From Anderseniella sp. Alg231-50 (GTDB lineage: Bacteria; Pseudomonadota; Alphaproteobacteria; Rhizobiales; Aestuariivirgaceae), in the NCBI RefSeq assembly GCF_900149695.1, contig NZ_LT703004.1, positions 1-64,000 of the forward strand: a stretch of 64,000 nucleotides of DNA, written 5' to 3'. Below the pieces are notes generated by a model. The model searched no databases and was not told the origin of the DNA. It saw only the letters and a list, made by a program, of their open reading frames with translations. The position numbers were made by a program, and so were the translations under genes. Shown here piece after piece: positions 43,824-52,887 of the stretch (the stretch's first letter is position 1; each line of letters starts with the position of its first letter).

Positions 43824-45173
43824 ATGAACAAGATGACCAAGAATGTATCCGGCATTCCACGCACGGTACCGCAGAAACCCGCGACATTCACCGATCCGGT
43901 CAATGCTGAAATCCGCCGCGCCGCGGCAACCGGCATTTATGACATTCGCGGCGGCGGCGCCAAGCGCAAGGTCCCGCACTTCGACGACCTCCTTTTTCTC
44001 GGAGCTTCGATCTCGCGTTATCCGCTGGAAGGCTATCGCGAAAAGTGTGAAACCAAGGTTGTGCTGGGTACACGGTTTGCAAAAAAGCCGATCGAGCTGG
44101 ACATTCCGATCACCATTGCCGGGATGAGTTTCGGTTCATTGTCAGGACCGGCCAAGGAAGCCCTGGGGCGCGGCGCAAGTGCCGCCGGGACCTCGACGAC
44201 CACCGGAGACGGTGGCATGACGGAAGAAGAACGCGGCCATTCGGACAAGCTGGTCTATCAGTATCTGCCGTCACGCTACGGCATGAACCCGGATGATCTC
44301 AGGCGCTGTGATGCCATTGAGGTTGTGGTTGGCCAGGGCGCAAAGCCCGGCGGCGGTGGCATGTTGCTGGGCCAGAAGATTTCCGACCGGGTTGCTGAAA
44401 TGCGCAACCTGCCCAAGGGCATTGACCAGCGTTCCGCCTGCCGCCACCCTGACTGGACCGGCCCTGACGACCTGGAAATCAAGATCCTGGAACTGCGCGA
44501 AATCACCAACTGGGAAAAGCCGATCTACATCAAGGTCGGCGGCGCGCGGCCCTATTTCGACACCACGCTGGCGGTCAAGGCCGGGGCCGACGTTGTCGTG
44601 CTGGACGGCATGCAGGGAGGCACGGCGGCGACACAGGATGTGTTCATTGAACATGTCGGCCAGCCGACACTCGCCTGTATTCGCCCGGCGGTTCAGGCCC
44701 TGCAAGACCTCGGCATGCATCGCGAAGTACAACTGGTGGTATCCGGCGGCATTCGCACCGGAGCCGACGTTGCGAAAGCCCTCGCGCTGGGCGCTGATGC
44801 CGTGTCCATCGGAACGGCGGCCCTGATTGCGCTGGGTGACAATGATCCACGCTGGGAAGCTGAATACAACGAACTGGGCACGACCGCGGGTGCTTATGAC
44901 GACTGGCACGAAGGCCAGGATCCGGCCGGCATCACCACGCAGGATGCCGACCTGATGGCCCGGTTCGATCCGATTGCCGGCGGGCGCCGGCTGTCCAACT
45001 ACCTCAAGGTCATGACGCTTGAAGCTCAAACCATTGCCCGCGCGTGCGGCAAGAACCACGTCCATAACCTGGAACCGGAAGACCTGTGCGCCTTGACCGT
45101 GGAGGCATCGGCGATGTCGGGTGTACCGCTTGCCGGCACAAGCTGGGTTCCCGGACGCGACGGGAGCTACTAA
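43824..45173 (+). CDS. mgsC: N-methylglutamate synthase-like subunit C, FMN domain lacking Fe-S cysteines
   Basis: The 449-residue FMN-binding glutamate-synthase domain has AGMSFGSLSGPAKEALGRGA, GGIRTGADVAKALALGADAV and the C-terminal MTLEAQTIARACGK. It joins an amine to 2-oxoglutarate in the N-methylglutamate or glutamate synthase reaction. The segment that carries the three 3Fe-4S cysteines in its paralogue (CYHCHTGRCPVG) reads YDDWHEGQDPAG here, so the iron-sulfur cluster should be absent. ATG 43824 has AAGGGG upstream. Confidence 0.85.
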   Translation: MNKMTKNVSGIPRTVPQKPATFTDPVNAEIRRAAATGIYDIRGGGAKRKVPHFDDLLFLGASISRYPLEGYREKCETKVVLGTRFAKKPIELDIPITIAGMSFGSLSGPAKEALGRGASAAGTSTTTGDGGMTEEERGHSDKLVYQYLPSRYGMNPDDLRRCDAIEVVVGQGAKPGGGGMLLGQKISDRVAEMRNLPKGIDQRSACRHPDWTGPDDLEIKILELREITNWEKPIYIKVGGARPYFDTTLAVKAGADVVVLDGMQGGTAATQDVFIEHVGQPTLACIRPAVQALQDLGMHREVQLVVSGGIRTGADVAKALALGADAVSIGTAALIALGDNDPRWEAEYNELGTTAGAYDDWHEGQDPAGITTQDADLMARFDPIAGGRRLSNYLKVMTLEAQTIARACGKNHVHNLEPEDLCALTVEASAMSGVPLAGTSWVPGRDGSY

Positions 45174-45220
45174 AAACAAACCGACAACAACCACAGAGAA
45201 TTCTGGGAGGAAACAAATCC

Positions 45221-46528
45221 ATGGCAACCGATCTGGCCCAATTCGCCAAGGAAAATGGCGTCAAATATTTCATGATCTCATTCACCGACCTGTTCGGCGG
45301 GCAACGCGCCAAGCTGGTTCCGGCGCAGGCCATTGCCGACATGCAGAAGGAAGGCGCCGGGTTTGCCGGGTTTGCCACCTGGCTCGACATGACCCCGGCC
45401 TACCCGGACATGCTGGCGGTACCTGATCCTGCATCAGTCATTCAGTTGCCGTGGAAAAAGGATGTCGCCTGGGTGGCCGGCAACTGCGTCATGGAGGACC
45501 AGTTCGTTGCACAGGCACCGCGCAATGTACTGAACCGGCTGATCGCGGAAGCGGCCGACGAAGGCATGCGGGTGAAGACCGGCATCGAGGCTGAGTTTTT
45601 CCTGCTGACGCCGGACGGGTCACAAATCTCCGATGAATACGATACCGCCGAAAAGCCGTGTTATGACCAGCAGGCGGTAATGCGGCGGTATGATGTTATC
45701 GCCGAAATCTGCGATTACATGCTGGAACTGGGCTGGGGTCCCTACCAGAATGACCATGAAGACGCCAACGGACAGTTCGAGATGAACTGGGAGTTTGACG
45801 ACACTCTGAACACTGCCGACAAGCACTCGTTCTTCAAGTTCATGACCAAGTCAGTTGCGGAAAAACACGGACTGCGCGCCACCTTCATGCCAAAACCGGT
45901 TGAAGGCCTGACCGGAAATGGTTGCCATGCGCACATCTCCGTCTGGGACAAGGCCGGCAAGGTCAACGTCTTCGCAGATGACGACATGGAACTCGGCCTG
46001 TCGGCAAAGGGCCGGAACTTCCTCGGCGGCATCATGAAACATGCATCCGCCCTGGCCGCGATCACCAATCCGACGGTGAATTCCTACAAGCGCATCAACG
46101 CACCGCGTACCACGTCAGGCGCGACCTGGGCGCCAAACACGGTGACCTGGACCGGCAACAACCGCACCCACATGGTTCGCGTACCGGGCCCGGGACGTTT
46201 CGAACTCCGGCTGGCAGACGGCGCGACCAATCCGTATCTGCTGCAGGCGGTCATCATTGCAGCCGGTCTCGACGGTATCCGCACCCAGGCTGATCCCGGC
46301 AAACGCCACGACATCGACATGTATGCCGAAGGCTACAAGGTGAAGGGTGCGCCGAAGCTGCCGCTCAACATGCTCGATGCCCTGCGCGCGTTCGACAAGG
46401 ACAAGGGCCTCAAAACCGCCCTTGGTGATGAATTTTCCGCGGCCTACCTGAAAATGAAGCATCAGGAGTGGCATGCATTCACGTCGCACTTCTCGCAATG
46501 GGAGAAGGACAACACGCTGGATATCTAG
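45221..46528 (+). CDS. gmaS: Gamma-glutamylmethylamide synthetase-like glutamine synthetase
   Basis: The 435-residue GS-fold enzyme has the ATP and metal motifs of the type III / GlnT group (KTGIEAEFFLL, NGCHAHISVWD, NSYKRINAP). GMAS joins methylamine to glutamate using ATP, and the product feeds N-methylglutamate synthase, whose three subunits are encoded just upstream. The size matches GMAS. ATG 45221 sits behind GGGAGG; the longer frame to 45086 overlaps mgsC. A plain glutamine synthetase is possible, but the gene context favours GMAS. Confidence 0.82.
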   Translation: MATDLAQFAKENGVKYFMISFTDLFGGQRAKLVPAQAIADMQKEGAGFAGFATWLDMTPAYPDMLAVPDPASVIQLPWKKDVAWVAGNCVMEDQFVAQAPRNVLNRLIAEAADEGMRVKTGIEAEFFLLTPDGSQISDEYDTAEKPCYDQQAVMRRYDVIAEICDYMLELGWGPYQNDHEDANGQFEMNWEFDDTLNTADKHSFFKFMTKSVAEKHGLRATFMPKPVEGLTGNGCHAHISVWDKAGKVNVFADDDMELGLSAKGRNFLGGIMKHASALAAITNPTVNSYKRINAPRTTSGATWAPNTVTWTGNNRTHMVRVPGPGRFELRLADGATNPYLLQAVIIAAGLDGIRTQADPGKRHDIDMYAEGYKVKGAPKLPLNMLDALRAFDKDKGLKTALGDEFSAAYLKMKHQEWHAFTSHFSQWEKDNTLDI

Positions 46529-46632
46529 CTCGAGATCCTGGCGCATCAACTTGTCGGCCAGCCGCCGAACGGGCGCTGAATGCCCCACATCAGGCTGGCC
46601 AACAGGTGCCAAAAGTGATCTAATCCAACGGG

Positions 46633-47235
46633 TTGCAAAACCTTGTTCAATGGAGTCCCGGTGTGCTTCCCGAAGACCTGCGCAATCATTTTCTGACCTG
46701 GCAATGCCGCATCAGGCAAATCGCCATGCGCGAGCAGGAAGGCCGCCCCGGCCAGGGCATGCGGCCACGGGTTCTTGATGCCAATGGGGAACAGCTATCA
46801 GCGGGCATTATTGTTCTGCTGGTACGCGAGGATTCATTTGAAAGCACCGAATTCCTGAAATTCCAGGTGCAGAAGTACAATGACCCGCAGGACGTGTACA
46901 AAAAGGCGCTGATCTTCCTGCAATCCACCCATTATCATCGCGCCGCAGAATTTTCAGATGAAATGACGGGGCTGTTCAGCAAGGGTTCGGAGCTTGTCCA
47001 GCGCATGATGAGCGGTGGAAATGTCACCCTGGAGTTCGCTCAGTTTTCGCAAACCTACCAGGTTCCCTGCAACACCCGATTGCTGCCCCCCGAAGAAGCG
47101 GCTTACGAGGCAACGCTGTGGCATAACCGGGTGTTCAATCCGAATATCGGCTCAGATATCGAGATTGTCGGTTTCCAACCCGACTGGGATGCAGCAGCCG
47201 GATTGATGGATGGCTCTGCGAAAGCAGCAAGCTAA
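46633..47235 (+). CDS. Unrecognised protein downstream of gmaS
   Basis: An ORF of 200 residues starts at TTG 46633, but the ribosome site is weak and GTG 46661 is an alternative start. The protein looks soluble, with no signal peptide or membrane segment. It has an N-terminal WQCRIRQIAMREQEGRP region and a central part rich in helices (FLQSTHYHRAAEFSDEMTGL). I do not recognise the family. It lies between gmaS and a DAO flavoprotein on the same strand, so a role in the same amine pathway is plausible. Confidence 0.65.
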   Translation: MQNLVQWSPGVLPEDLRNHFLTWQCRIRQIAMREQEGRPGQGMRPRVLDANGEQLSAGIIVLLVREDSFESTEFLKFQVQKYNDPQDVYKKALIFLQSTHYHRAAEFSDEMTGLFSKGSELVQRMMSGGNVTLEFAQFSQTYQVPCNTRLLPPEEAAYEATLWHNRVFNPNIGSDIEIVGFQPDWDAAAGLMDGSAKAAS

Positions 47236-47300
47236 ACCAATTATTTCATCGGCCCTGTGACGTCGCATGATGCAACTGAGCCGAAGTGGCGGTCGTGTTG

Positions 47301-48533
47301 ATGGAAACCTTCGATCATATTGTCATTGGCGGCGGCGTTTTGGGTCTGTCCATCGCTTACCACCTTGCCCGTGACAGCGGAGAAAGCGTTCTTGTAGTTG
47401 AACGCAATGAACTTGCCAGTGCCGCATCCAGCAAGGCGGCGGGCCTGATTTTGCAGTCCACTGGAAAGGCGCCGCAAACCCCCATGGTCAGGTTGACCCG
47501 CGAAACCGTGGCACAACTCGAAGAAGACCTGGGCGAAACCATAGGGTTCCATGACGTCGGAAGCCTTCGGATCGCAGCCTCATCGGCACGCGAAGCGGAA
47601 TTGCGTGGCATGGAGCGTGACGCAGAAAGCCATGGCATCCCATTTCAGCATCTGAGCCAGCACGACGCTCGCATCAAGGCACCGTGGTTGAATTCAACGG
47701 TGGCTCATCGCATCACATTATTCCCCACAGATGGCTATGTTGATCCCTACATGCTCAGCACTGCCTACGGTCGGGCGGCGCGCAAGTTTGGTGCACATAT
47801 CCGCACACGTATCGCGGTAAACGATCTGATACGCATTTCTGATCGCGTCACAGGCGTCAGGACGGCGTCGGGCGATGTGTCCGGCGGCTCCGTGATCGAC
47901 GCTGCCGGGGCATGGGCGTCTCTCATTTCCGCCCGTGCCGGTTATCCGCTGCCCATGGCACCCACCCGAAGTCACTATTGGATCACCGCTGCAGATGCCT
48001 CCTATGGCGACCAATTTCCCGTCACCCTTCTACCCGACTGCAGAGCCTATATGCGCCCGGACACAGGTGCGATGGTGATCGGTGTTCAGGAGGCAAACTC
48101 GGCTACCTTTGACGCCCGACAACTGCCGGATGATATCAACACGTTTTCCCCTACCCCGGGTGAAGAACATTGGGACATTATCGCCGAGGCCATGGAGTCG
48201 ATCTCGGCTTTTTTCCCGGCAATTGCGCGTGCAAGATTTGCAAACTACATCAGCGGCCTGTCCACCTATACGCCAGACGGAACCGTTCTTCTGGGCGCAG
48301 TTCCCGGATCATCCAACTTTTTCACGGCGGCAGGATGCTGCGGAAATGGTATCGCATTGTCCGCCGGCATCGGTTCAGCCATTTCCGCACTGGTGCGCGG
48401 CAATGAGCCGGTATTTGACATAACACCATTTGCTCCAGGCCGTTTTGGCTCGCTCGATCCGTTCTCGAGGGAGTTCAGGGATCGCTGCTCCGCTGCGCGC
48501 GCCTGCAAATCTCACAGTACACCAGCTTCCTGA
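47301..48533 (+). CDS. DAO-family FAD amine/amino-acid oxidoreductase
   Basis: The 410-residue protein has the N-terminal dinucleotide fold HIVIGGGVLGLSIAYHLA and C-terminal GLSTYTPDGTVLLG and GCCGNGIALSAGIG, typical of sarcosine oxidase beta-like and glycine-oxidase-like enzymes. ATG 47301 is preferred, though GTG 47286 is also in frame; neither has a strong ribosome site. Next to gmaS and mgsABC it may oxidise N-methylglutamate or another N-methyl amino acid, which would replace the mgdABCD enzyme not seen in this window. Substrate unproven. Confidence 0.78.
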   Translation: METFDHIVIGGGVLGLSIAYHLARDSGESVLVVERNELASAASSKAAGLILQSTGKAPQTPMVRLTRETVAQLEEDLGETIGFHDVGSLRIAASSAREAELRGMERDAESHGIPFQHLSQHDARIKAPWLNSTVAHRITLFPTDGYVDPYMLSTAYGRAARKFGAHIRTRIAVNDLIRISDRVTGVRTASGDVSGGSVIDAAGAWASLISARAGYPLPMAPTRSHYWITAADASYGDQFPVTLLPDCRAYMRPDTGAMVIGVQEANSATFDARQLPDDINTFSPTPGEEHWDIIAEAMESISAFFPAIARARFANYISGLSTYTPDGTVLLGAVPGSSNFFTAAGCCGNGIALSAGIGSAISALVRGNEPVFDITPFAPGRFGSLDPFSREFRDRCSAARACKSHSTPAS

Positions 48534-48687
48534 CGCGCCCGCACCTGGGCGGACCGCTTCCAGCCCAACCGGGATGAGGTTGCCCCGTCCTGGTCACCTG
48601 CAAGACCGTGGCAGCAGTTACGAACCTGACGCAGGCATCAATGCCACCAATTGCAATGGCGAAAGGGTACCGGTTTCACAAGACCGG

Positions 48688-49611
48688 TCAAATGACACCA
48701 GCCAGCCTGGTCGATTCCAGTTCCAGGGCGTGTCTGAACAGTTCCGAAACCCGCGTCTGGTGTTTTCCCTTTCGCGTCACTAACTGAATATCCGTCGGCA
48801 GGCAGAAGTGCCGTGACGCCACACTCTTCATCTTACCTTCACGTACCCAGGGCGACGCGTAGGACTCCGGCAGGTAACCGATGAATTTGCCGGTTAGGAT
48901 CAGCATGGCCACGCCTTCAACCTGATGCGCCTGACTGGTCGATCTCGTCTTTAATGCGACCGGTGCCACCTTCTCCTCCGCAAGATAGGCGCGGCTTACG
49001 AGATTGGCATTTCCCACCAGCCTGTTGACTTGATCCAGGCGTTCAACCGCGAACAGAGGATGATCCTTTCCACAAAACAAGTCGACGTTTTCGCGTGAGA
49101 TCGTTTTGTAACTCAACCCCTTTTTGGGCTTGTGAAATACACCTATTCCAATGTCCAGCCGGCCGTCCAACAGGCTGTATTCAATGCCATCAGGCGCCAG
49201 TGAGTGAATATCAATCTCGACGTCCGGCGCCTGCTCGTGAAACTTCGAAAGCGTGCTGACGATCGGTGCTTCCGCATTGGAAATCCAGTTGTCGATCACG
49301 CCAATGGAAATCTTTCCGACCAACGCGTTTTTTCTCCCGGTTACCACGTTGTTGAATTGCTCAAGCGAGTCAAAAAGCTCGTTGGCGGCGCTGACGATCC
49401 GTTGCCCGAAATCGGTGAGAACAAATCCGCCTCTTCCGCGCTGGCAGAGAACACCGCCGAGCCTCTTTTCCAGGTCAGACACCTGTCTGCTGATTGTGGA
49501 AGGAGATGTGTTCAGTATCGCCTGGGCGGCGGCCAACCCCCGGGCTTCGGCAACGATCGCAAAGACATACAACAGATGGATGTCCACCTTGGACAGGCGC
49601 GGTGGCAGCAT
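48688..49611 (-). CDS. LysR-family transcriptional regulator
   Basis: The 307-residue protein has the N-terminal LysR helix-turn-helix (LLYVFAIVAEARGLAAAQ, SPSTISRQVSDLEKRLGG) and a co-inducer-binding domain. ATG 49611 is chosen over ATG 49653 because AAGGAA lies 7 nt upstream. It is divergent from the amidinohydrolase gene, the classic LysR arrangement, so it probably activates the guanidino/quaternary-amine locus. A palindromic TGAATCATTCA lies in the shared interval. Confidence 0.88.
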   Translation of the reverse strand: MLPPRLSKVDIHLLYVFAIVAEARGLAAAQAILNTSPSTISRQVSDLEKRLGGVLCQRGRGGFVLTDFGQRIVSAANELFDSLEQFNNVVTGRKNALVGKISIGVIDNWISNAEAPIVSTLSKFHEQAPDVEIDIHSLAPDGIEYSLLDGRLDIGIGVFHKPKKGLSYKTISRENVDLFCGKDHPLFAVERLDQVNRLVGNANLVSRAYLAEEKVAPVALKTRSTSQAHQVEGVAMLILTGKFIGYLPESYASPWVREGKMKSVASRHFCLPTDIQLVTRKGKHQTRVSELFRHALELESTRLAGVI

Positions 49612-49652
49612 TTGACGGTTCCTTGTAATTTCATACAACTGAACTTGAAACA

Positions 49653-49663
49653 TGAATCATTCA
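49653..49663. promoter_or_regulatory. Possible LysR-type operator in the divergent interval
   Basis: TGAATCATTCA is a perfect 5-bp palindrome around one base, extended by further TGAA / TTCA matches out to 49646-49669. It lies between the LysR gene and the amidinohydrolase gene. The wider element has the loose symmetry of LysR binding sites; binding is inferred only. Confidence 0.35.
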
Positions 49664-49724
49664 ATTTCACAACCGCCCCACTAACGTTGGGCCTCCGGGC
49701 AAAAGAGAGACGAGGATAGTTCAG

Positions 49725-50615
49725 GTGGATAGTCAGCCAGCCAGCGTCAAGTGGGGGATCAACAATGATTACGCCGCCCTGCATGATGTCCTGTTGGGCA
49801 AGCCGGAGTTTTTCAGATGGGTCGACGCCGGTCCCTTGATCGGGCGTACGATCGCCAATGCCCACAAGACCGGCGTGAAGTTTGATCTTCAACTGGCGAT
49901 GGCACAGCACGCGGAGATGGTCCGGATTTACGAGGATGCCGGCATCAACTGTCATTTCCTGGAAGCCGATGAAGCTCTTCATCGAAACTTTTTTGCCAGG
50001 GACAGCTCAGCGATGACCCCGTGGGGGGCGCTGGTCTGCCACATGCAGCTCAAATGCCGGCGCGCGGATTATGTAAGCGTGATCAAGTTCTATCAGGCGC
50101 ATGACATTCCGATCTGGCAGTTTGCCACGGCAGGTCATTTCGAGGGCGGCGACTTCGTCATTCTGGAACCAGGCAAGGTTCTGATTGGATATTGCGGGGA
50201 ACGGTCTGAAAAAGAAGGCTCGGAACAGGTCGCGGAGTTTGTACGAAAGGAAGGCTGGGAAGCGGTAACGGCGCCGATCAGCCGCGAGTTTGTGCATATG
50301 GACGGGCTTGTGGTGCCGCTGGCTGAAAAACTGCTGGTGGCGTGCGTCGATGCTCTCGAACCGTGGGTTGTCCGCCAATTGCGGGACTGGGGTTTTGATT
50401 TCGTTGAAGTATCGTACAGGGAAGCAAAGAATCTTGGAGTTAACCTGGTGGCGCTGGGCAACGACAAGGTGCTTTCGATGAAAGGGGCTGACGAACTGAA
50501 TCAGAAAATGCGGGCACTGGGGTTTGAAGTGCATGAGCCGGACATGTCGATGTTTACACTCGGCGGCGGCGGCGTGCATTGCCTGGCGCAAGCCCTGTGC
50601 CGCGAAAACGTATAG
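49725..50615 (+). CDS. Amidinotransferase-superfamily hydrolase (DDAH / arginine-deiminase-like)
   Basis: The 296-residue pentein-fold enzyme has FARDSSAMTP, GHFEGGDFVIL, the histidine motif EFVHMDGLVV and the nucleophilic cysteine in GGGGVHCLAQ near the C-terminus. Relatives hydrolyse guanidino groups: arginine deiminase gives citrulline and ammonia, and dimethylarginine dimethylaminohydrolase gives citrulline and a methylamine. The start is GTG 49725 with GAGG 9 nt upstream. Its neighbours are a quaternary-amine importer and a ureohydrolase, so an imported guanidino compound is the likely substrate. Confidence 0.83.
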   Translation: MDSQPASVKWGINNDYAALHDVLLGKPEFFRWVDAGPLIGRTIANAHKTGVKFDLQLAMAQHAEMVRIYEDAGINCHFLEADEALHRNFFARDSSAMTPWGALVCHMQLKCRRADYVSVIKFYQAHDIPIWQFATAGHFEGGDFVILEPGKVLIGYCGERSEKEGSEQVAEFVRKEGWEAVTAPISREFVHMDGLVVPLAEKLLVACVDALEPWVVRQLRDWGFDFVEVSYREAKNLGVNLVALGNDKVLSMKGADELNQKMRALGFEVHEPDMSMFTLGGGGVHCLAQALCRENV

Positions 50616-50779
50616 GCATTGAATTGCCAGACCTGGTTTCCCGTGATTTTCGGACCAGTAAGATGAAACCCGAGGACTACGGAAAAACGCCTAACTCTTG
50701 CAAACGAGTCGAAAACGTAGAACAACATTAGAGGTAGGTTTATCTTGAGGGAAATGAGTTGAGTAAGGAGGAAATATCT

Positions 50780-51736
50780 ATGAAATTTAAAAAATCAGCC
50801 ACTGGCGCGGCTCTCGCAATGGTAATGGGGTTCGCCCCTGCCGCGCAGGCCGCCGACGTGGTGATCGGTGTTCCGAACTGGCCTTCAGTGCGTGTCACTG
50901 CACATGTCCTGAAAGTTGTCATGGAAGACAATCTGGGTGTTGAGGTGGAACTTCAAAACGGTACCAATCCGGTTGTATTTGAAGCCATGGATTCAGGTGC
51001 CATGCATGTTCATCCTGAGGTCTGGCTGCCAAACCAGGCAAACCTGGAAGCGAAATACGTAACGGACAAGGGTACCGTTCGCCAGAATTCAAACGGAGTT
51101 GACGGCGACCAGGCCATGTGCGTGACAAAGTCCACCGCAGAACGCACCGGGATCAAGGATCTTTCAGAGCTTTCAAATCCCGACATGGCAAAGAACTTCG
51201 ACTCTGACGGTGACGGCAAGGGTGAGATCTGGATCGGTGCTGCCGGCTGGGCGTCAACCAATGTCGAAAAAATCCGCGCCAAATCCTACGGTTATGCAGA
51301 AACCATGCAGCTTAAGGAAATGGACGAAACCCTGGCATTGGCCGAGGTCGACAATGCGGTAGCGCAGAAAAAGAACATCGCATTTTTCTGCTACACACCG
51401 CACCATATGTTTGCCCTGCATGAACTGGTCATCCTCAAGGAGCCAGCCTATGACAAGGCAAAGTGGGTCGTGAAGCAGCCTACCGATGATCCGCAGTGGC
51501 TGGAAAACTCTTCAGCGCCTGTAGCCTGGAATACGGCGAAGCTGAAAATCCACTATGCAACCAGCCTGGAAGGCAGCAACCCTGCCGTCGCCAAGCTGCT
51601 TTCACAGGTCAACCTGAACACGGAGATCGTGTCCAAAATGACCTTTGCGCTTGTGGTTGAGAAGCAGGATCCAGCCGAATTTGCCAAGAAATGGGTGGCC
51701 GACAATGGCGACCTGGTAGACAGCTGGCTGAAATAG
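50780..51736 (+). CDS. ProX-type substrate-binding protein of the guanidino locus
   Basis: The 318-residue protein starts at ATG 50780 behind TAAGGAGG and has a Sec signal peptide ending AAQAA. It has the OpuAC fold (VVIGVPNWPSVRVTAHVLKV) with aromatic residues such as Trp in EVWLP and AAGWAS that may form a cation cage. It is related to, but clearly distinct from, the binding protein at 26168. Its ligand is unknown; the genes around it point to a guanidino or betaine-like molecule. Confidence 0.9.
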   Translation: MKFKKSATGAALAMVMGFAPAAQAADVVIGVPNWPSVRVTAHVLKVVMEDNLGVEVELQNGTNPVVFEAMDSGAMHVHPEVWLPNQANLEAKYVTDKGTVRQNSNGVDGDQAMCVTKSTAERTGIKDLSELSNPDMAKNFDSDGDGKGEIWIGAAGWASTNVEKIRAKSYGYAETMQLKEMDETLALAEVDNAVAQKKNIAFFCYTPHHMFALHELVILKEPAYDKAKWVVKQPTDDPQWLENSSAPVAWNTAKLKIHYATSLEGSNPAVAKLLSQVNLNTEIVSKMTFALVVEKQDPAEFAKKWVADNGDLVDSWLK

Positions 51737-51756
51737 TCAAAACACAATGAAAAGAT

Positions 51757-51790
51757 CCGCGCGGAGAGTGCATATGCACTTTCCGCGCGG
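51757..51790 (+). other. Long hairpin after the binding-protein gene
   Basis: Arms CCGCGCGGAGAGTGCAT (51757-51773) and ATGCACTTTCCGCGCGG (51774-51790) form a 17-bp stem with one G-T wobble and almost no loop. No T-run follows. It sits at the same place as the hairpin at 26115 in the other ABC cassette, between binding protein and ATPase genes, and probably protects the upstream message. Confidence 0.6.
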
Positions 51791-51837
51791 GCTTAGCTAT
51801 TCAATCCAATAATGTGATGCAAAGTTAGGACATTGTC

Positions 51838-52887
51838 GTGAGTGACAGCACAATCGTACTCGAGAATGTCTGGAAGATTTTCGGCGGCCGCGCCGAAGAG
51901 GCAATGCAGGCAATTGAAGACCGGGGACTTTCGAAAGCGGAGGTCCTCGCTGAGTTTGGAGCGGTGGTCGGGATTGCGGATTGCTCATTTGAAGTCAAGC
52001 GAGGCGAGATATTCTGCGTTATGGGCCTCTCGGGTTCCGGCAAATCTACCATGGTGCGCCATCTGAACCAACTTATTGCGCCCACGGCCGGCAAGATTAC
52101 GGTTCTCGGCAAGGATATGGTGCGACTGGCCGGCGAAGAACTGCGCGAGATGCGCGCAATGCACATAGGCATGGTATTTCAGCACATGGCGTTGCTTCCC
52201 CACCGAACAGTGCGGGACAATGTCGCATTTCCCCTTCAGGTACGAGGCGAACCAAAATCCAAGAGATGGGCCACGTCGCAACAGTGTCTGAACATGGTCA
52301 ATCTCGATGGGTACGAAGACCGTTTCCCGCGCGAGCTTTCCGGCGGCATGCAGCAGCGGGTGGGATTGGCAAGGGCCCTCGCCTCGGATCCGGAAGTCCT
52401 TCTGATGGACGAACCGTTCTCGGCCCTGGACCCCCTGATCCGGCGACAGTTGCAGGATCAGTTCATGGGGCTTTCCGCCGAGCTGCAAAAGACCACGGTT
52501 TTCATAACCCATGACCTGGATGAAGCGATACGAATAGGTGATCGCATCGCGATCATGAAGGACGGACGGATTGTCCAGATCGGGACGCCTGAGGACATCG
52601 TAACCAAGCCGGCCGACGACTACGTAAAGGATTTCGTGGAAGGTATTTCAAAACTCAAACTGGTGTTTGCCCATTCCATCATGGAGAAATTGTCTGATCA
52701 CAAGCCAGTCAAAGGCGAAGACCTGTCCAAGAGCCCCCGCGCCCATCATGGCACCAATCTCGATGAACTAATCGACATTGCGACAACATCTGACAATCCA
52801 ATTGTCATTCAGGATGATGATGGAAAAGACGTCGGGGTCATATCAAAGACGACGTTGCTTAAAGGGATTCAGGGAGGCAAGGGATGA
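51838..52887 (+). CDS. ProV-type ATPase of the second quaternary-amine ABC importer
   Basis: The 349-residue ATPase has Walker A GLSGSGKST, signature ELSGGMQQRVGLARAL, Walker B LLMDEPFSALD and FITHDLDEA. An N-terminal insertion (RAEEAMQAIEDRGLSKAEVL) precedes the core, as in ProV/OpuAA. The C-terminal part is a short CBS-like region. The start is GTG 51838. It overlaps the permease gene by 4 nt (ATGA). Confidence 0.93.
   Translation: MSDSTIVLENVWKIFGGRAEEAMQAIEDRGLSKAEVLAEFGAVVGIADCSFEVKRGEIFCVMGLSGSGKSTMVRHLNQLIAPTAGKITVLGKDMVRLAGEELREMRAMHIGMVFQHMALLPHRTVRDNVAFPLQVRGEPKSKRWATSQQCLNMVNLDGYEDRFPRELSGGMQQRVGLARALASDPEVLLMDEPFSALDPLIRRQLQDQFMGLSAELQKTTVFITHDLDEAIRIGDRIAIMKDGRIVQIGTPEDIVTKPADDYVKDFVEGISKLKLVFAHSIMEKLSDHKPVKGEDLSKSPRAHHGTNLDELIDIATTSDNPIVIQDDDGKDVGVISKTTLLKGIQGGKG

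Noticed and set aside
45086-45220. Longer N-terminus for the gmaS product
   Set aside because: The extension overlaps the mgsC coding sequence, is basic and unstructured, and the strong GGGAGG site precedes ATG 45221.
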